Assembly (NCBI RefSeq): GCF_003945385.1
Contig: NZ_AP018920.1
Location: 7,006,001-7,070,000 of the forward strand
Direction of reading: 5' to 3'
DNA: 64,000 bases
Origin: Pseudonocardia autotrophica
GTDB lineage: Bacteria; Actinomycetota; Actinomycetes; Mycobacteriales; Pseudonocardiaceae
Under the pieces are notes generated by a model, which had not been told where the DNA came from, made no database searches, and saw nothing but the letters and a program-made list of their open reading frames with translations. Shown piece by piece: positions 20,143 through 30,731 of the stretch (position 1 is its first letter; each line of letters starts with the position of its first letter). Made by a program: the position numbers and the translations under genes.

Positions 20143-21444
20143 TTGTCCGTGCTCCGCAGCCTGCTCCGTCGTCCGGCGGATCCCGAGTCGGACCCACGCC
20201 CGCCCGCCGCGCCGCGCGCGGGCCGCTGGGCCCGGTTCGGCGCGCTCCCGCCCGTCATGAAGCTGCTGATCTCGACCCAACTGGCCTTCAACGTCGGCTT
20301 CTACATGGTGCTGCCGTATCTGGCGACGCATCTGGCCGAGGATCTCGGGCTGGCCGCCGCGGCCGTCGGGCTGGTGCTGGGGCTGCGCACGTTCAGCCAG
20401 CAGGGCCTGTTCGTGGTCGGCGGCGCGCTCACCGACCGGTTCGGCGCGAAACCCGTCGTGCTCGCCGGCTGTGTGCTCCGTGTGATCGGTTTCATCCTCC
20501 TCGGCGCCGCCGGGACGCTGCCCGCGGTGATCGGCGGGGCGCTGCTGACCGGGTTCGCCGCGGCGCTGTTCTCGCCCGCGGTGGAGTCGTCGCTGGCGCG
20601 CGAGGCCGGCGAGCGCGAGCGGGCAGGCGAGGGCCCGCCGCGCACCGCGGTGTTCGGGATGTTCGCCGTCGCGGGCCAGGTCGGGACCGTCACCGGTCCG
20701 CTGGTCGGGACGGCCCTGCTGCTGGTCGACTTCCGCACCGCCTGCCTGGTCGCGGCCTTCGGCTTCGTGCTGGTCGGGCTCGCGCACTGGCGGTGGTTGC
20801 CGTGGCGGACCGCGGAGCGGGCGGGCTCCCCGATCCTGGCCGGCTGGGGCGAGGTGCTGGGCAACCGCCGCTTCATGGCGTTCGCCGCCGGGTACTCGGG
20901 CTGGCTGCTCACCTACAACCAGCTCTACCTGGCGTTGCCGGCCGAGCTGGAGCGCATCGATCGGACCGCCGCGCTCGGATTCCTCTTCGTGATGATGTCC
21001 GTGCTGGTCATCACGCTGCAGCTGCGGGTGACGGGCTGGTCGCGCCGGTTCGGCGCCGGGCGCTCGGTGGTGCTCGGGTTCTGCCTGATGGCGGCATCGT
21101 TCCTGGTGGTCGCGATCGCCCGATTGCTGCCGGACCTGCCGGGGTGGTGGGCGCTCGCACCGGCCGTCACGATGGTGCTCCTGCTGACCTTCGGCGAGAT
21201 GTTCGCGGTGCCGGTCGCGCAGGACCTGGTGCCCCGGCTGGCGGGGGAGCGACGGCTGGGGGCGCACTTCGGGGTGCTCGCCTCGTTCGGCGGCCTGCTG
21301 GTGCTGATCGGGTCGACTACCGTCGGCGCGCTGCTCGATCCGGCGTTCCCGCCGGCGCTGCCGTTCCTGGTGCTGGCGGCGGTCCCGCTGCTGGGTGCGC
21401 TGGTGCTCGGCATGCTGGCTCGACGGGGTGCGCTGGCATCCTGA
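20143..21444 (+). CDS. Major facilitator superfamily transporter
   Basis: 433 residues with 12 predicted membrane helices, MdtH-like drug/metabolite exporter class. Seen: LTDRFGAKPVV in loop 2-3 (motif A variant), and SGFAAALFSPAVESSLAR near helix 4. A TTG at 20143 is used as start; GTG at 20149 is equally possible. It is divergent from the peptide importer operon and convergent with hspR. The transported substrate is unknown. Confidence 0.85.
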   Translation: MSVLRSLLRRPADPESDPRPPAAPRAGRWARFGALPPVMKLLISTQLAFNVGFYMVLPYLATHLAEDLGLAAAAVGLVLGLRTFSQQGLFVVGGALTDRFGAKPVVLAGCVLRVIGFILLGAAGTLPAVIGGALLTGFAAALFSPAVESSLAREAGERERAGEGPPRTAVFGMFAVAGQVGTVTGPLVGTALLLVDFRTACLVAAFGFVLVGLAHWRWLPWRTAERAGSPILAGWGEVLGNRRFMAFAAGYSGWLLTYNQLYLALPAELERIDRTAALGFLFVMMSVLVITLQLRVTGWSRRFGAGRSVVLGFCLMAASFLVVAIARLLPDLPGWWALAPAVTMVLLLTFGEMFAVPVAQDLVPRLAGERRLGAHFGVLASFGGLLVLIGSTTVGALLDPAFPPALPFLVLAAVPLLGALVLGMLARRGALAS

Positions 21445-21486
21445 CCGTTCGGCCAGGGCGGTGACCGCCTCCGGGCACCACGAACG

Positions 21487-21501
21487 GGCCCGGATCGGGC
21501 C
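21487..21501. terminator. Candidate hairpin between MFS gene and hspR
   Basis: GGCCCG and CGGGCC pair perfectly around a GAT loop in the 136-bp convergent gap. It is short and without a T-tract, so weak. Confidence 0.3.
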
Positions 21502-21580
21502 ACCGCAGGCGACCGCACCGGCTCGGCGGGGGCGGGCCGTGCCCTCCGGGGGCGCTCTCTCCCGGTGCGGCCGGGTCCGC

Positions 21581-22054
21581 TCAGTCCGGCTGGGCCGGCC
21601 GCCACCGGACGACGGCCTGCCGCCGGTCCACCGGGACCAGATCGCGCCGGTAGGAGCGGTGCACCGCAGCGGTGGCATGGGCGGCCGCGGCCCGGACGGC
21701 ATCCAGCTCGGCGGCCGTCTCCTCCAGCCGGGCCTGCAGCTCGTCCACCAGCTGTTCCAGCTCGATGATCCGCTTCACGCCGGCGAGGTTGACGCCTTCG
21801 TCCTGGGAGAGCCGCTGCACCTCGCGGAGCAGCGCGATGTCGCGCTGGGAGTACCGTCGCCCGCCGCCGGCCGCCCGGCCCGGGCTGACCAGGCCGAGCC
21901 GGTCGTAGCTGCGCAGCGTCTGGGCGTGCAGCCCGGACAGCTGCGCCGCGACCGAGATGACGAACACCGGGCTGTCGTGCGCGACGCCCGCCGCCTCCTG
22001 GTCCCGGTCCACCGGCCGCCCGGAGTCACCCGGGGGTCGTCCGGCTCCGGCCAC
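21581..22054 (-). CDS. hspR: MerR-family heat-shock repressor HspR
   Basis: 157-residue MerR-type repressor which, with DnaK as co-repressor, shuts off dnaK and clpB operons by binding HAIR sites. Seen: VFVISVAAQLSGLHAQTLRSY helix-turn-helix and the GLVSPGR/RRYSQRDI wing, then a coiled coil (LEQLVDELQARLEETAAELDAV). I chose GTG at 22054: AGGAGG (22063-22068) is spaced 8 nt from it, whereas the GTG at 22063, which overlaps the dnaJ stop, has no spacer. Last gene of the dnaK operon, so it is autoregulated. Confidence 0.93.
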   Translation of the reverse strand: MAGAGRPPGDSGRPVDRDQEAAGVAHDSPVFVISVAAQLSGLHAQTLRSYDRLGLVSPGRAAGGGRRYSQRDIALLREVQRLSQDEGVNLAGVKRIIELEQLVDELQARLEETAAELDAVRAAAAHATAAVHRSYRRDLVPVDRRQAVVRWRPAQPD

Positions 22055-22059
22055 CGCTC

Positions 22060-23304
22060 TCACCTCCTGGCGTTACCGAACAGATCGGCCCGCGGGTCGA
22101 ACGACGCCGTCGCCTCGGCGTACGCCTGCAGCGCCTCCGTCGCCGGCCCGTCCAGCTTCTGCGGCACCGCGATCTCGACGGTGACCAGCAGGTTGCCCTT
22201 CTTGCCGTTCTTGCGCTCCACCCCACGACCGGACACCCGGAACGTGCGACCACTGGAGGTCCCGGCCGGAACCTTCAGCGAGACGGTGCCGTCGAGGGTG
22301 GGCACAGTCAGAGTGGCACCCAGCGTGAGCTCGGGGAAGGTCACCGGGACGGTGATCGTGAGGTCGTCCGGGTTCTTCTTCGAGCGGCCGAACACCCGGT
22401 GCGGTGTGACGCCGATGGTGACGTACAGGTCACCGGCGGGTGCCCCGCCCCGGCCGGGCTCGCCCTGACCGGTGAGCCTGACCTTCTGCCCGTTGTCCAC
22501 CCCGGCGGGCACCCGGACGGTCAGCGAGCGGGTCCGGGTCGAGACGCCGTCGCCGCGGCACTCGGGGCACGGGTCGTCGATGAGCCGGCCGGTCCCGCGG
22601 CAGTCGCGGCACGGCTCGGAGAACGAGAACGCGCCCTGGCTGCGACTGACCAGCCCGGCACCCTCACAGGTGGGGCAGGTACGCGGGGCGCTCCCGGGGC
22701 GGGATCCGGTGCCGCCGCACCGCTCGCAGCGCCCGGGGGAGGACAGCGTGATCGGTACCGCGGCGCCGCGGACGGCGTCCTCGAACGAGATCGTCAGGCT
22801 GCTCTCGACGTCCTGGCCACGGCGGGCGCCGGTCGGGCCGAAACCGCCACCGCCGCTGCCGCCGCCACGGTTGTTGCGGGCCGCCCGGCCGAAGATGTCG
22901 CCGAGGATGTCGCTGAAGTCGCCGGATCCGCCCGCACCGCCACCCGCGCCCTGGCCGAACAGGTCGTTGATGTCGAAACCGCCCGGCCCGCCCGCGCCGG
23001 GCCGGCCGCCGGCGCCCCCACCGGGGAAGCCGCCGCCGGTGCCGTAACCGCCGAAGCCGCCGCCACCGGCGAACATGGCGCGGGTCTCGTCGTACTCCTT
23101 GCGCTTGGCCTCGTCGCCGAGCACGCCGTAGGCCTCGGAGACCGCCTTGAAGCGGGCCTCGGCCTTCTCGTCGCCCGGGTTCGCGTCGGGGTGCAGCTCA
23201 CGGGCGAGCTTGCGGTACGCCTTCTTGATCTCGTCCTGGGACGACGTCGAGGAGACGCCCAGCTCGCGGTAGTAGTCCTTCTCGATCCAGTCGCGCTGGG
23301 TCAC
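22060..23304 (-). CDS. dnaJ: Co-chaperone DnaJ
   Basis: 414-residue type I Hsp40 that delivers substrates to DnaK and stimulates its ATPase. Seen: J domain with HPD (ARELHPDANPGD, about residue 40), Gly/Phe-rich linker (about 78-160, unusually Gly-rich), four zinc-binding C-x-x-C-x-G repeats (CERCGGTG, CPTCEGAG, CRDCRGTG, CPECRGDG), and C-terminal substrate domains. GTG at 23304 gives the usual VTQRDWIEKDYY start of the actinobacterial DnaJ1 type. Third in the dnaK operon. Confidence 0.96.
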   Translation of the reverse strand: MTQRDWIEKDYYRELGVSSTSSQDEIKKAYRKLARELHPDANPGDEKAEARFKAVSEAYGVLGDEAKRKEYDETRAMFAGGGGFGGYGTGGGFPGGGAGGRPGAGGPGGFDINDLFGQGAGGGAGGSGDFSDILGDIFGRAARNNRGGGSGGGGFGPTGARRGQDVESSLTISFEDAVRGAAVPITLSSPGRCERCGGTGSRPGSAPRTCPTCEGAGLVSRSQGAFSFSEPCRDCRGTGRLIDDPCPECRGDGVSTRTRSLTVRVPAGVDNGQKVRLTGQGEPGRGGAPAGDLYVTIGVTPHRVFGRSKKNPDDLTITVPVTFPELTLGATLTVPTLDGTVSLKVPAGTSSGRTFRVSGRGVERKNGKKGNLLVTVEIAVPQKLDGPATEALQAYAEATASFDPRADLFGNARR

Positions 23305-23392
23305 TACGCCTCCTTCCCGTTCACGCCCCCGGTGCGGCGGGTGCGTTCCCGCATCCCGCCGCACCGCGCGGCAACGTCGGTGTTCCTGCCGG

Positions 23393-24127
23393 TCAGGCCG
23401 GGTCGCCCTGGCCGGGCTGCCCGGCGTCGCCCTCGGCGGACTCCGAGTTCCCGGAGGCCTCCGGAACCTCGGGGACCTCAGGGGCACCGGGTGCCTGCGA
23501 CGCCTCCGCCTCCGGCCGGTCCTGCACGGTCACCATCGCCGGCCGGAGGATCCGGTCGGCGATCCGGTAGCCGCGACGCAGCACCGTCGACAGCACGGTG
23601 ACCGTCGGGCCGGAGCCCTCGGCCGGCTCGTGCTGGACCGCCTCGTGCAACTGCGGGTCGAACGGCTCGCCCTCGGCCCCGAAGGACTCCAGGCCGAGCT
23701 TGGTGACCACGCCGGTGACCTTGTCCGCCGCCGACTTGAACGGCCCGGTCAGGTCACCGTGCTGCTCGGCGCGCTCGAAGTCGTCGAGCACGGTGAGCAG
23801 ATCGGTGACGAACGAGACCTTCGCCGAGAGCTGGGTCTGCTCCCGGTCCCGGTCCGCCCGCCGCCGGTAGTTGGCGTACTCGGCGGAGACCCGCTGCAGG
23901 TCCGCCGTGCGTTCGGCGACCTCCGCGGTCAGCTTCTCCACCTCGGGATCGACCCCGTCGGCCGGACCCGCCACCGGGTCCGTGCCGTCGGAGCCCGGGG
24001 CCGCCGCGTGGGCGGCCCCGGTCTCACCGTTGCTGCGGGCCTCGCCGGTCTCCGGGTCCACCTTGCGGCGGTCCCGGAAGGTCACCGGCTCGTCCTGCTG
24101 CTCGTCCCGCTCGTGATTGCCTGTCAT
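23393..24127 (-). CDS. grpE: Nucleotide exchange factor GrpE
   Basis: 244-residue GrpE that releases ADP from DnaK. Seen: long N-terminal coiled-coil helix (VEKLTAEVAERTADLQRVSAEYANYRRR in part) and the C-terminal beta wing around VLRRGYRIADRILRPAMVTV. The extended Ala/Pro/Glu-rich C-terminal tail is species-specific. ATG at 24127 is preferred; a GTG at 24166 that overlaps the dnaK stop would add 13 residues and cannot be excluded. Confidence 0.94.
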   Translation of the reverse strand: MTGNHERDEQQDEPVTFRDRRKVDPETGEARSNGETGAAHAAAPGSDGTDPVAGPADGVDPEVEKLTAEVAERTADLQRVSAEYANYRRRADRDREQTQLSAKVSFVTDLLTVLDDFERAEQHGDLTGPFKSAADKVTGVVTKLGLESFGAEGEPFDPQLHEAVQHEPAEGSGPTVTVLSTVLRRGYRIADRILRPAMVTVQDRPEAEASQAPGAPEVPEVPEASGNSESAEGDAGQPGQGDPA

Positions 24128-24162
24128 GTCGACCGTCCCGTCTCCTGGATGGCCGTGGGCCG

Positions 24163-26046
<1,884 letters not shown>

Positions 26047-26071
26047 GGTGACTGCCTCCGTGTAGTACGAG

Positions 26072-26203
26072 TATGAGTGCGTCCGGCTCAAGTTGTACCA
26101 GGCCGGGGAGCACGGTGCGCATCGCCCTTGAGTGGGCCCTGCTCAACTTGCTCTCACCGGGCTCAACGGGCACCCCCGCAGAGTTGTTCCGACCCGGCTC
26201 AAC
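26072..26203. promoter_or_regulatory. Cluster of four HAIR-like HspR sites upstream of dnaK
   Basis: Four inverted-repeat candidates with 7-bp spacers: 26072-26092 (TATGAGT/GCTCAAG), 26127-26147 (CTTGAGT/GCTCAAC), 26147-26167 (CTTGCTC/GCTCAAC) and 26183-26203 (GTTGTTC/GCTCAAC). The second is the best match to CTTGAGT-N7-ACTCAAG. All share a GCTCAA half. They lie 26-157 bp before the dnaK start, as expected for HspR repression; promoter boxes are not clear. Confidence 0.65.
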
Positions 26204-26282
26204 TTTTTTCGTCGGATTCGAGCGTGCCGGTGCTGGGCGCGGGCTAGCCTGTGGATCTTCCATCGCGCAACGGGGGGACGAC

Positions 26283-26843
26283 GTGGGCGGATCGGTCCGG
26301 CGCGGGGCGAGCCTGCTGCCTGCGCTCGTCGGGGCGGTCGTGCTCCTCGCCGGATGTTCCGACGGTGCCGAGCAGCCGGGCGGCCCGTTCGCACCGCGTC
26401 CCTCCGACGTCGATCTGGCCCGCCTGGACCCGTGCAGCTCCCTCACCGAGCAGCAGCTCGGAGCCCGCGACCTCGGAGCCGGAGCGCCCGGCACCGCCAC
26501 GGTCAACGGCACCTCGGCCCGGGACTGCACCTGGATCGGTCCGACCGTCAACGCCGGCGTCCAGTTCATCGCCGTCGGCGCCGAGACCGCGGCGGAAGAA
26601 CGCGGGTCACGGTTGCTCCTGGTGGAAGGTTTCGGTGCCGTCGAGGGGGCGCCGGAGACGAACAACGGTCCCGGGCTCCCCGCCTTCTGCCAGATCGCCG
26701 TCGACGCCGGGCCACAGCAGTCGGTACGGGTCCAGGTCAACAACGGACGTCCGGACACCGGCGGAGAACCGGAGGCGTTCCGCGACGTGTGCCGACACGC
26801 CGAGGACATCGCCGGCGCGGTGATGGTCAACATCCGCGGCTGA
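26283..26843 (+). CDS. DUF3558-type lipoprotein
   Basis: 186-residue secreted lipoprotein. Seen: signal peptide with lipobox LLAGCSDG (cysteine about residue 25), then a DUF3558-like domain with two paired cysteines (DPCSSLTEQQLG; RDCTWIG; AFCQIAV; DVCRHAEDIA). GTG at 26283 is preceded by a GGGGGG ribosome site; the longer upstream frame overlaps the dnaK promoter. In Pseudonocardiaceae such lipoproteins commonly precede PPE and EspG genes, as here. The function is unknown. Confidence 0.8.
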   Translation: MGGSVRRGASLLPALVGAVVLLAGCSDGAEQPGGPFAPRPSDVDLARLDPCSSLTEQQLGARDLGAGAPGTATVNGTSARDCTWIGPTVNAGVQFIAVGAETAAEERGSRLLLVEGFGAVEGAPETNNGPGLPAFCQIAVDAGPQQSVRVQVNNGRPDTGGEPEAFRDVCRHAEDIAGAVMVNIRG

Positions 26844-26913
26844 CGCGTTCACCATCGCAACAGCATCCGGGAGATGGTCCGCGCTCGGTGCCCGTCGTTC
26901 GTAGGTTTCGGCC

Positions 26914-27318
26914 ATGTCCTCACCTGCGCACCTCCCTCGTGGCAGCGCCTCCGACGGGCTCCTCCTCCAGATCGACGTCTCCAACGTTCTCCAGGTCCGG
27001 GACGTCCTCGTCGCTCAGCTCGGCTCCATGCAACTTGCGCTCGGCCGGGCCGAGCGACAGCTGAACCTCGGGCCGTGCGGCCGTGATCCGGTGTCCCTCC
27101 AGGCAGCAGCGAGCTTCAGAACCAAGATCGAGGAGATCAAGGCCGTCCACTGGGCTCACGTGGCCGAGCTCCGGGAGGCGACCGACAGGCTCGCCGAGGC
27201 CGCGCGGCACTACGGATTCACCGAGGAGCAGCTGAAGGGATCCTTCAGCTCGTCGCCGTCGTCCACTCGTTCGGAGCACGCCTCTCCCGACACACCCGGT
27301 GCAGGCGGGACGCCGTGA
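26914..27318 (+). CDS. Small helical T7SS-associated protein
   Basis: 134 residues with two predicted long helices (about 22-60 and 66-105) and a Ser/Pro-rich tail. It resembles small WXG/PE-like partners only by length, helicity and position; no W-x-G motif is present. ATG at 26914. Its stop overlaps the PPE gene start (GTGA), so the two are made in equal amounts, as PE/PPE-type pairs are. Role as PPE partner is inferred. Confidence 0.65.
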   Translation: MSSPAHLPRGSASDGLLLQIDVSNVLQVRDVLVAQLGSMQLALGRAERQLNLGPCGRDPVSLQAAASFRTKIEEIKAVHWAHVAELREATDRLAEAARHYGFTEEQLKGSFSSSPSSTRSEHASPDTPGAGGTP

Positions 27319-28703
27319 TCCGCTGCTACAACTTCGCCGCCTTCGACATGGCGACGAAGTTCGGCTGGGTGGACGGGCAGCCCGGGATCGCGGCGACCCT
27401 GCCGGTGTCCGACGGACTACGGTCCCTCACCGGCTCACTCGAGGAGTCGAGCGTCGCGACCGACCGCAGGATCACCGACCTCGACATCGCCTGGCAGGGC
27501 ATGGCCTCCGACGCCGCCAGGAGCTCGCTCACCACGACCGCCTCCGGCATGGCGGACACCGCGGTCGTCACCGGCAACGGCGCCGAGCGTCTCGTCGACC
27601 ACGGAAACTCCTTCGAGTCGATGCGCCGGCAGATCAGCTACGTGAACCCGGCCGACCACAGCTGGTTCCAGCGCGCGGTCGACAACACCTCGGAGGCGTG
27701 GCACTCGCTGTGGGGGAACGGCGCGGACCACGTCACGATCGCCGAGCGGAACCTGGCCAACGACGAGGTCGCCAACCGGGCGCTGGACCGCTACGCCGCC
27801 GAGACGTCCGCAGCCGACGACCGTTTCTCCGGTGCCACTCCGCCTCCGCCGCCCGGCGCCGGAGCCGGGCCGCAGGGCGGTGGTGGCGGCGGTGGCGGGA
27901 CGCTGCCGCCGGGCACCGGGTCCTCCGGTCCCAGCACCGCGACGCCCAGCCCACCGGGTCCCGGCGGACCACCGGGCGGCCCCGGGCCGGAGGACATCGG
28001 GCCGGGCGGCCCCGGACCGGGCGGCCCCGCGCCGGAAGCTCCCGGACCGGGTGGCCCCGGACCAGGCGGCCCCCGACCAGAAGCTCCCGGACCGGGTGGC
28101 CCCGGGCCGGGGGGTCCCAGTGGCCCGGAGCAGTACGGCCCGGCCGGGCCGAATCCGCTCGATCCGCCCGTCGCGGCGCGGCCGGACACCGTCACCCAGG
28201 CCGAGGTCGCACCCGTCCCGCCGGAACGCACGCCCGGACCCGGACCCGGCCCGATACCCGAGCGGCAGTGGACCCCCGACCGGCCGGCAGGCCCGTTCGC
28301 TCCGCCGTACGGCCCGATGCCCGGCCCGAGCGACTCGCGTGTCCGCGACCAGCTCGCCCGCGACTTCGCCGACCGGGCCCGGCAGAACCAGCTGGCCCCC
28401 GGCCCCGGCCCCGGACGCGTGCCGGGTGGGTCCGACCAGCACGCCCCACCGGGGCGGGGCGGCACCGCGTGGAGCCCGCCCGGCGCCCGGGGCGGCCCGA
28501 TCGATCCCGCCCAATCGGGCCGGCCGGCGGATCCCCGCGGCTCCGGCGCCCCGGGTGGCTACGGCCCGATGGCCGGCGCCGGCGCCGGCGCCCGGGACGG
28601 CCAGGACCACCGCAACCGCTACGTCGTCCACACCGACGAGGTCTTCGACATCGACGTGCGGGCCACCGACGCCGTTCTCGGCCCCGACGAGGACCACCGG
28701 TGA
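27315..28703 (+). CDS. PPE-like protein with long Pro/Gly-rich tail
   Basis: 462 residues. The first 170 form a helical PPE/WXG-like domain (DLDIAWQGMASDAARSSL contains W-x-G; also WFQRAVDNTSEAWHSLWG). Residues about 175-430 are Pro/Gly-rich repeats built on PGGPGPGG and PEAPGPGG units. The end is a short acidic domain (YVVHTDEVFDIDVRATDAVLGPDEDH). Likely exported through a type VII system with its coupled small partner and the EspG-like chaperone downstream. It has no recognisable toxin domain. Confidence 0.75.
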   Translation: MIRCYNFAAFDMATKFGWVDGQPGIAATLPVSDGLRSLTGSLEESSVATDRRITDLDIAWQGMASDAARSSLTTTASGMADTAVVTGNGAERLVDHGNSFESMRRQISYVNPADHSWFQRAVDNTSEAWHSLWGNGADHVTIAERNLANDEVANRALDRYAAETSAADDRFSGATPPPPPGAGAGPQGGGGGGGGTLPPGTGSSGPSTATPSPPGPGGPPGGPGPEDIGPGGPGPGGPAPEAPGPGGPGPGGPRPEAPGPGGPGPGGPSGPEQYGPAGPNPLDPPVAARPDTVTQAEVAPVPPERTPGPGPGPIPERQWTPDRPAGPFAPPYGPMPGPSDSRVRDQLARDFADRARQNQLAPGPGPGRVPGGSDQHAPPGRGGTAWSPPGARGGPIDPAQSGRPADPRGSGAPGGYGPMAGAGAGARDGQDHRNRYVVHTDEVFDIDVRATDAVLGPDEDHR

Positions 28704-29512
28704 CCGACCGGACACCGCGCCCCGGTGTGCCGGGGCCGGTGCTCGACTGGCGGCGGGCGACCGTGCTGAGCGCCGCCGAGTTCGACGTCGCCCGCGACCT
28801 GCTCGACCTGGGCCGCGGCCCGGCCGTGCTCGGGCTGCTCAGCCCCGGACCGACCGATGTCGAGCGGGCCGGTGTGGTCCGCGAGGCGACCCGGTCTCTG
28901 GCCGCGCGCGGGCTGCTCGACGCCGGTGGCTTCCGCCCCACCCTGGTCGACGACCTGCGCACCGTCGCCGCCCCCGAGTTCCAGCACGATCTGGTCGTCT
29001 CTCCACCCACCCCGCAGCAGGCGCTCGTCGGGTACCGGACCGGCCGGGCCGTGCTCGCCTGCCGGATCGGCGATGACGTCGCACTGCTCCGGGTGCGGCC
29101 GGAGCAGGCGGCGACCGCGCTGGTCGAGCTGCTGGGGCCGCTCACCCCCGGCCCCGGTCCGACCGTGCGGATCCCGGTGCGGGTGCTCGCCGAGGCCGCC
29201 GCGGCGGCCGGAGACCGCACCCGCTGGACGGCCGAGCTGCTGCGGCGCGGCTGCTCCGGCGCCGAGGCCGACCTGGTCGCGCGGATGGGGGAGGTCCGGG
29301 GCCTGGCCCAGCTCGGCGCCGGCCGGACGGAACCGGCCGGGCGCCGGGCACCGGCGGTGCTGCTGGTGCACGCCACCGCCGAGGGCTGCTACTACCAGCG
29401 CCGGCCCACCTCCGACGTCATCGGCGGACCGCCGGCGGGCGGCGCGACCGTGCACGCCGGACCGATCGACGCCCCGACCCTGGTCGCGGAGCTGACGGCG
29501 CTGTTGCGTTAG
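28700..29512 (+). CDS. EspG-family ESX secretion chaperone-like protein
   Basis: 270 residues resembling EspG, the cytosolic chaperone that binds PPE proteins and keeps them export-competent. Seen: N-terminal segment VLSAAEFDVARDLLDLGRGPAVLGL, a central beta-rich half and the C-terminal LLVHATAEGCYYQRR stretch. GTG at 28700 overlaps the PPE gene stop (GTGA). With the lipoprotein, small partner and PPE gene it forms a complete accessory T7SS cassette without machinery genes. Confidence 0.78.
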   Translation: MTDRTPRPGVPGPVLDWRRATVLSAAEFDVARDLLDLGRGPAVLGLLSPGPTDVERAGVVREATRSLAARGLLDAGGFRPTLVDDLRTVAAPEFQHDLVVSPPTPQQALVGYRTGRAVLACRIGDDVALLRVRPEQAATALVELLGPLTPGPGPTVRIPVRVLAEAAAAAGDRTRWTAELLRRGCSGAEADLVARMGEVRGLAQLGAGRTEPAGRRAPAVLLVHATAEGCYYQRRPTSDVIGGPPAGGATVHAGPIDAPTLVAELTALLR

Positions 29513-29521
29513 GCCGGGTTC

Positions 29522-29560
29522 GGCGTCGTCCCCGGCCACGTGTTCCGGCGGGACGACGCC
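29522..29560. terminator. Hairpin between EspG-like and ABC gene
   Basis: GGCGTCGTCCC at 29522-29532 pairs perfectly with GGGACGACGCC at 29550-29560; the 17-nt loop has its own CCGG pairing. It is the likely terminator for the T7SS cassette and the convergent catabolic operon. Confidence 0.65.
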
Positions 29561-29582
29561 GTCGGAGCCCCGCCGGACCGGC

Positions 29583-30671
29583 TCAGCCCCTGGTGAGCAG
29601 GTCGGCCGGAAGCTCAGGGGAACTGTAGCCCTCCCCGATCCGGTCGACCCCGTTCAACGCGGCGGTCGCCGCCTCGTTCAGCGCGAGATCGGCGACCTCG
29701 TCGAGCGGCAGCTCCCGGCTGATCACGCCATACCGGTGCAGCAGATCGATCGACTGCTGGTACCACTCCTCGTCGATGCTGCCCAGCCCCGCGACCGACG
29801 GCCAGATCAGCTGGTTCATCTGGTTCATCTGATAGGTCTGGAAGTCGGCGTCCAACGCGGTTCCCTGCTGGACAACCAGCTCGACGCAGTGCTCGGCGGC
29901 GTCCCGGCAGTAGGCCCAGCCGCGCATCGACGCGGTGACGAACGCGGCGACGTCGTCGCGGTTGGACTCCAGGAAGTCACCGTTGACGAAGATCCCGTCC
30001 TCCGCGACCGAGGTGTCGTCCTCGGCGAACGAGTAGACGTTCAGCTCCTCGGCCGGGATCCCCGATGCCAGCACCTGTCCGAGCTCGTTGAACGCGTACG
30101 CGGAGGCGATGTCGACGTCGCCGGCCAGGAACTGGTTCATGTCGAAGCCCTGCTGAACCATCGTGACGTCGGTGTCCGGGTCGATCCCGTACTTCGCCAT
30201 CGTCGCGTAGAGCTTCTGGTCACCGGCCCACGAACCGATCCGCTTACCGACCCAGTCCGCAGGGGACTCGATGCCCGCGGATTTCCTCGACACCATCACG
30301 TACCCGGGCCGGGCCGTGGTCTGAGCGATCGCCTTCAACGAAGCGCCCTGGTCGATCGCGCTCAGGGTGTTGCCGAAGCTGTCCGTGCCGAGCTCGGCCT
30401 GCCCCGATCCGACGATCTGCTGCGCACTGACGTCCGGCCCACCGGGCCGGATCGTCACGTCGAGCCCCGCCTCCCGGTAGAAGCCCTGTTCCTGGGCGGC
30501 GTAGTAACCGGCCCACTCGGCCTGGGTGACCCAGCCGAGCGCGAGGGTGACCGGCTGGAGACCGTCGGTGCCGTCGGCCTCCGGACCAGCCCCACTCCCG
30601 CAGGCGGCGAGGGTGAGGAGTGCGGCCGAAGCGGTGAGGGCAGCGAGCAACCTAAGCCCGGGATTGCGCAT
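29583..30671 (-). CDS. NMT1/THI5-like ABC solute-binding lipoprotein
   Basis: 362-residue binding protein of the SsuA/ThiY/NMT1 class for small aromatic, heterocyclic or sulfonated compounds. Seen: lipobox LAACGSG (cysteine about residue 24), LALGWVTQAEWAGYYAAQEQGFY and VQQGFDMNQFLAGDVD. In family members the WAGYYAA region lines the ligand site. ATG at 30671 is 7 nt from AAAGGA; ATG at 30674 is also possible. Last gene of the catabolic operon. Confidence 0.88.
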   Translation of the reverse strand: MRNPGLRLLAALTASAALLTLAACGSGAGPEADGTDGLQPVTLALGWVTQAEWAGYYAAQEQGFYREAGLDVTIRPGGPDVSAQQIVGSGQAELGTDSFGNTLSAIDQGASLKAIAQTTARPGYVMVSRKSAGIESPADWVGKRIGSWAGDQKLYATMAKYGIDPDTDVTMVQQGFDMNQFLAGDVDIASAYAFNELGQVLASGIPAEELNVYSFAEDDTSVAEDGIFVNGDFLESNRDDVAAFVTASMRGWAYCRDAAEHCVELVVQQGTALDADFQTYQMNQMNQLIWPSVAGLGSIDEEWYQQSIDLLHRYGVISRELPLDEVADLALNEAATAALNGVDRIGEGYSSPELPADLLTRG

Positions 30672-30731
30672 CATGATGTCCTTTGTGAAGTGTCGAGTCG
30701 GGCGGTCGGGGGACGTTCCGCCCGGAGCGGG

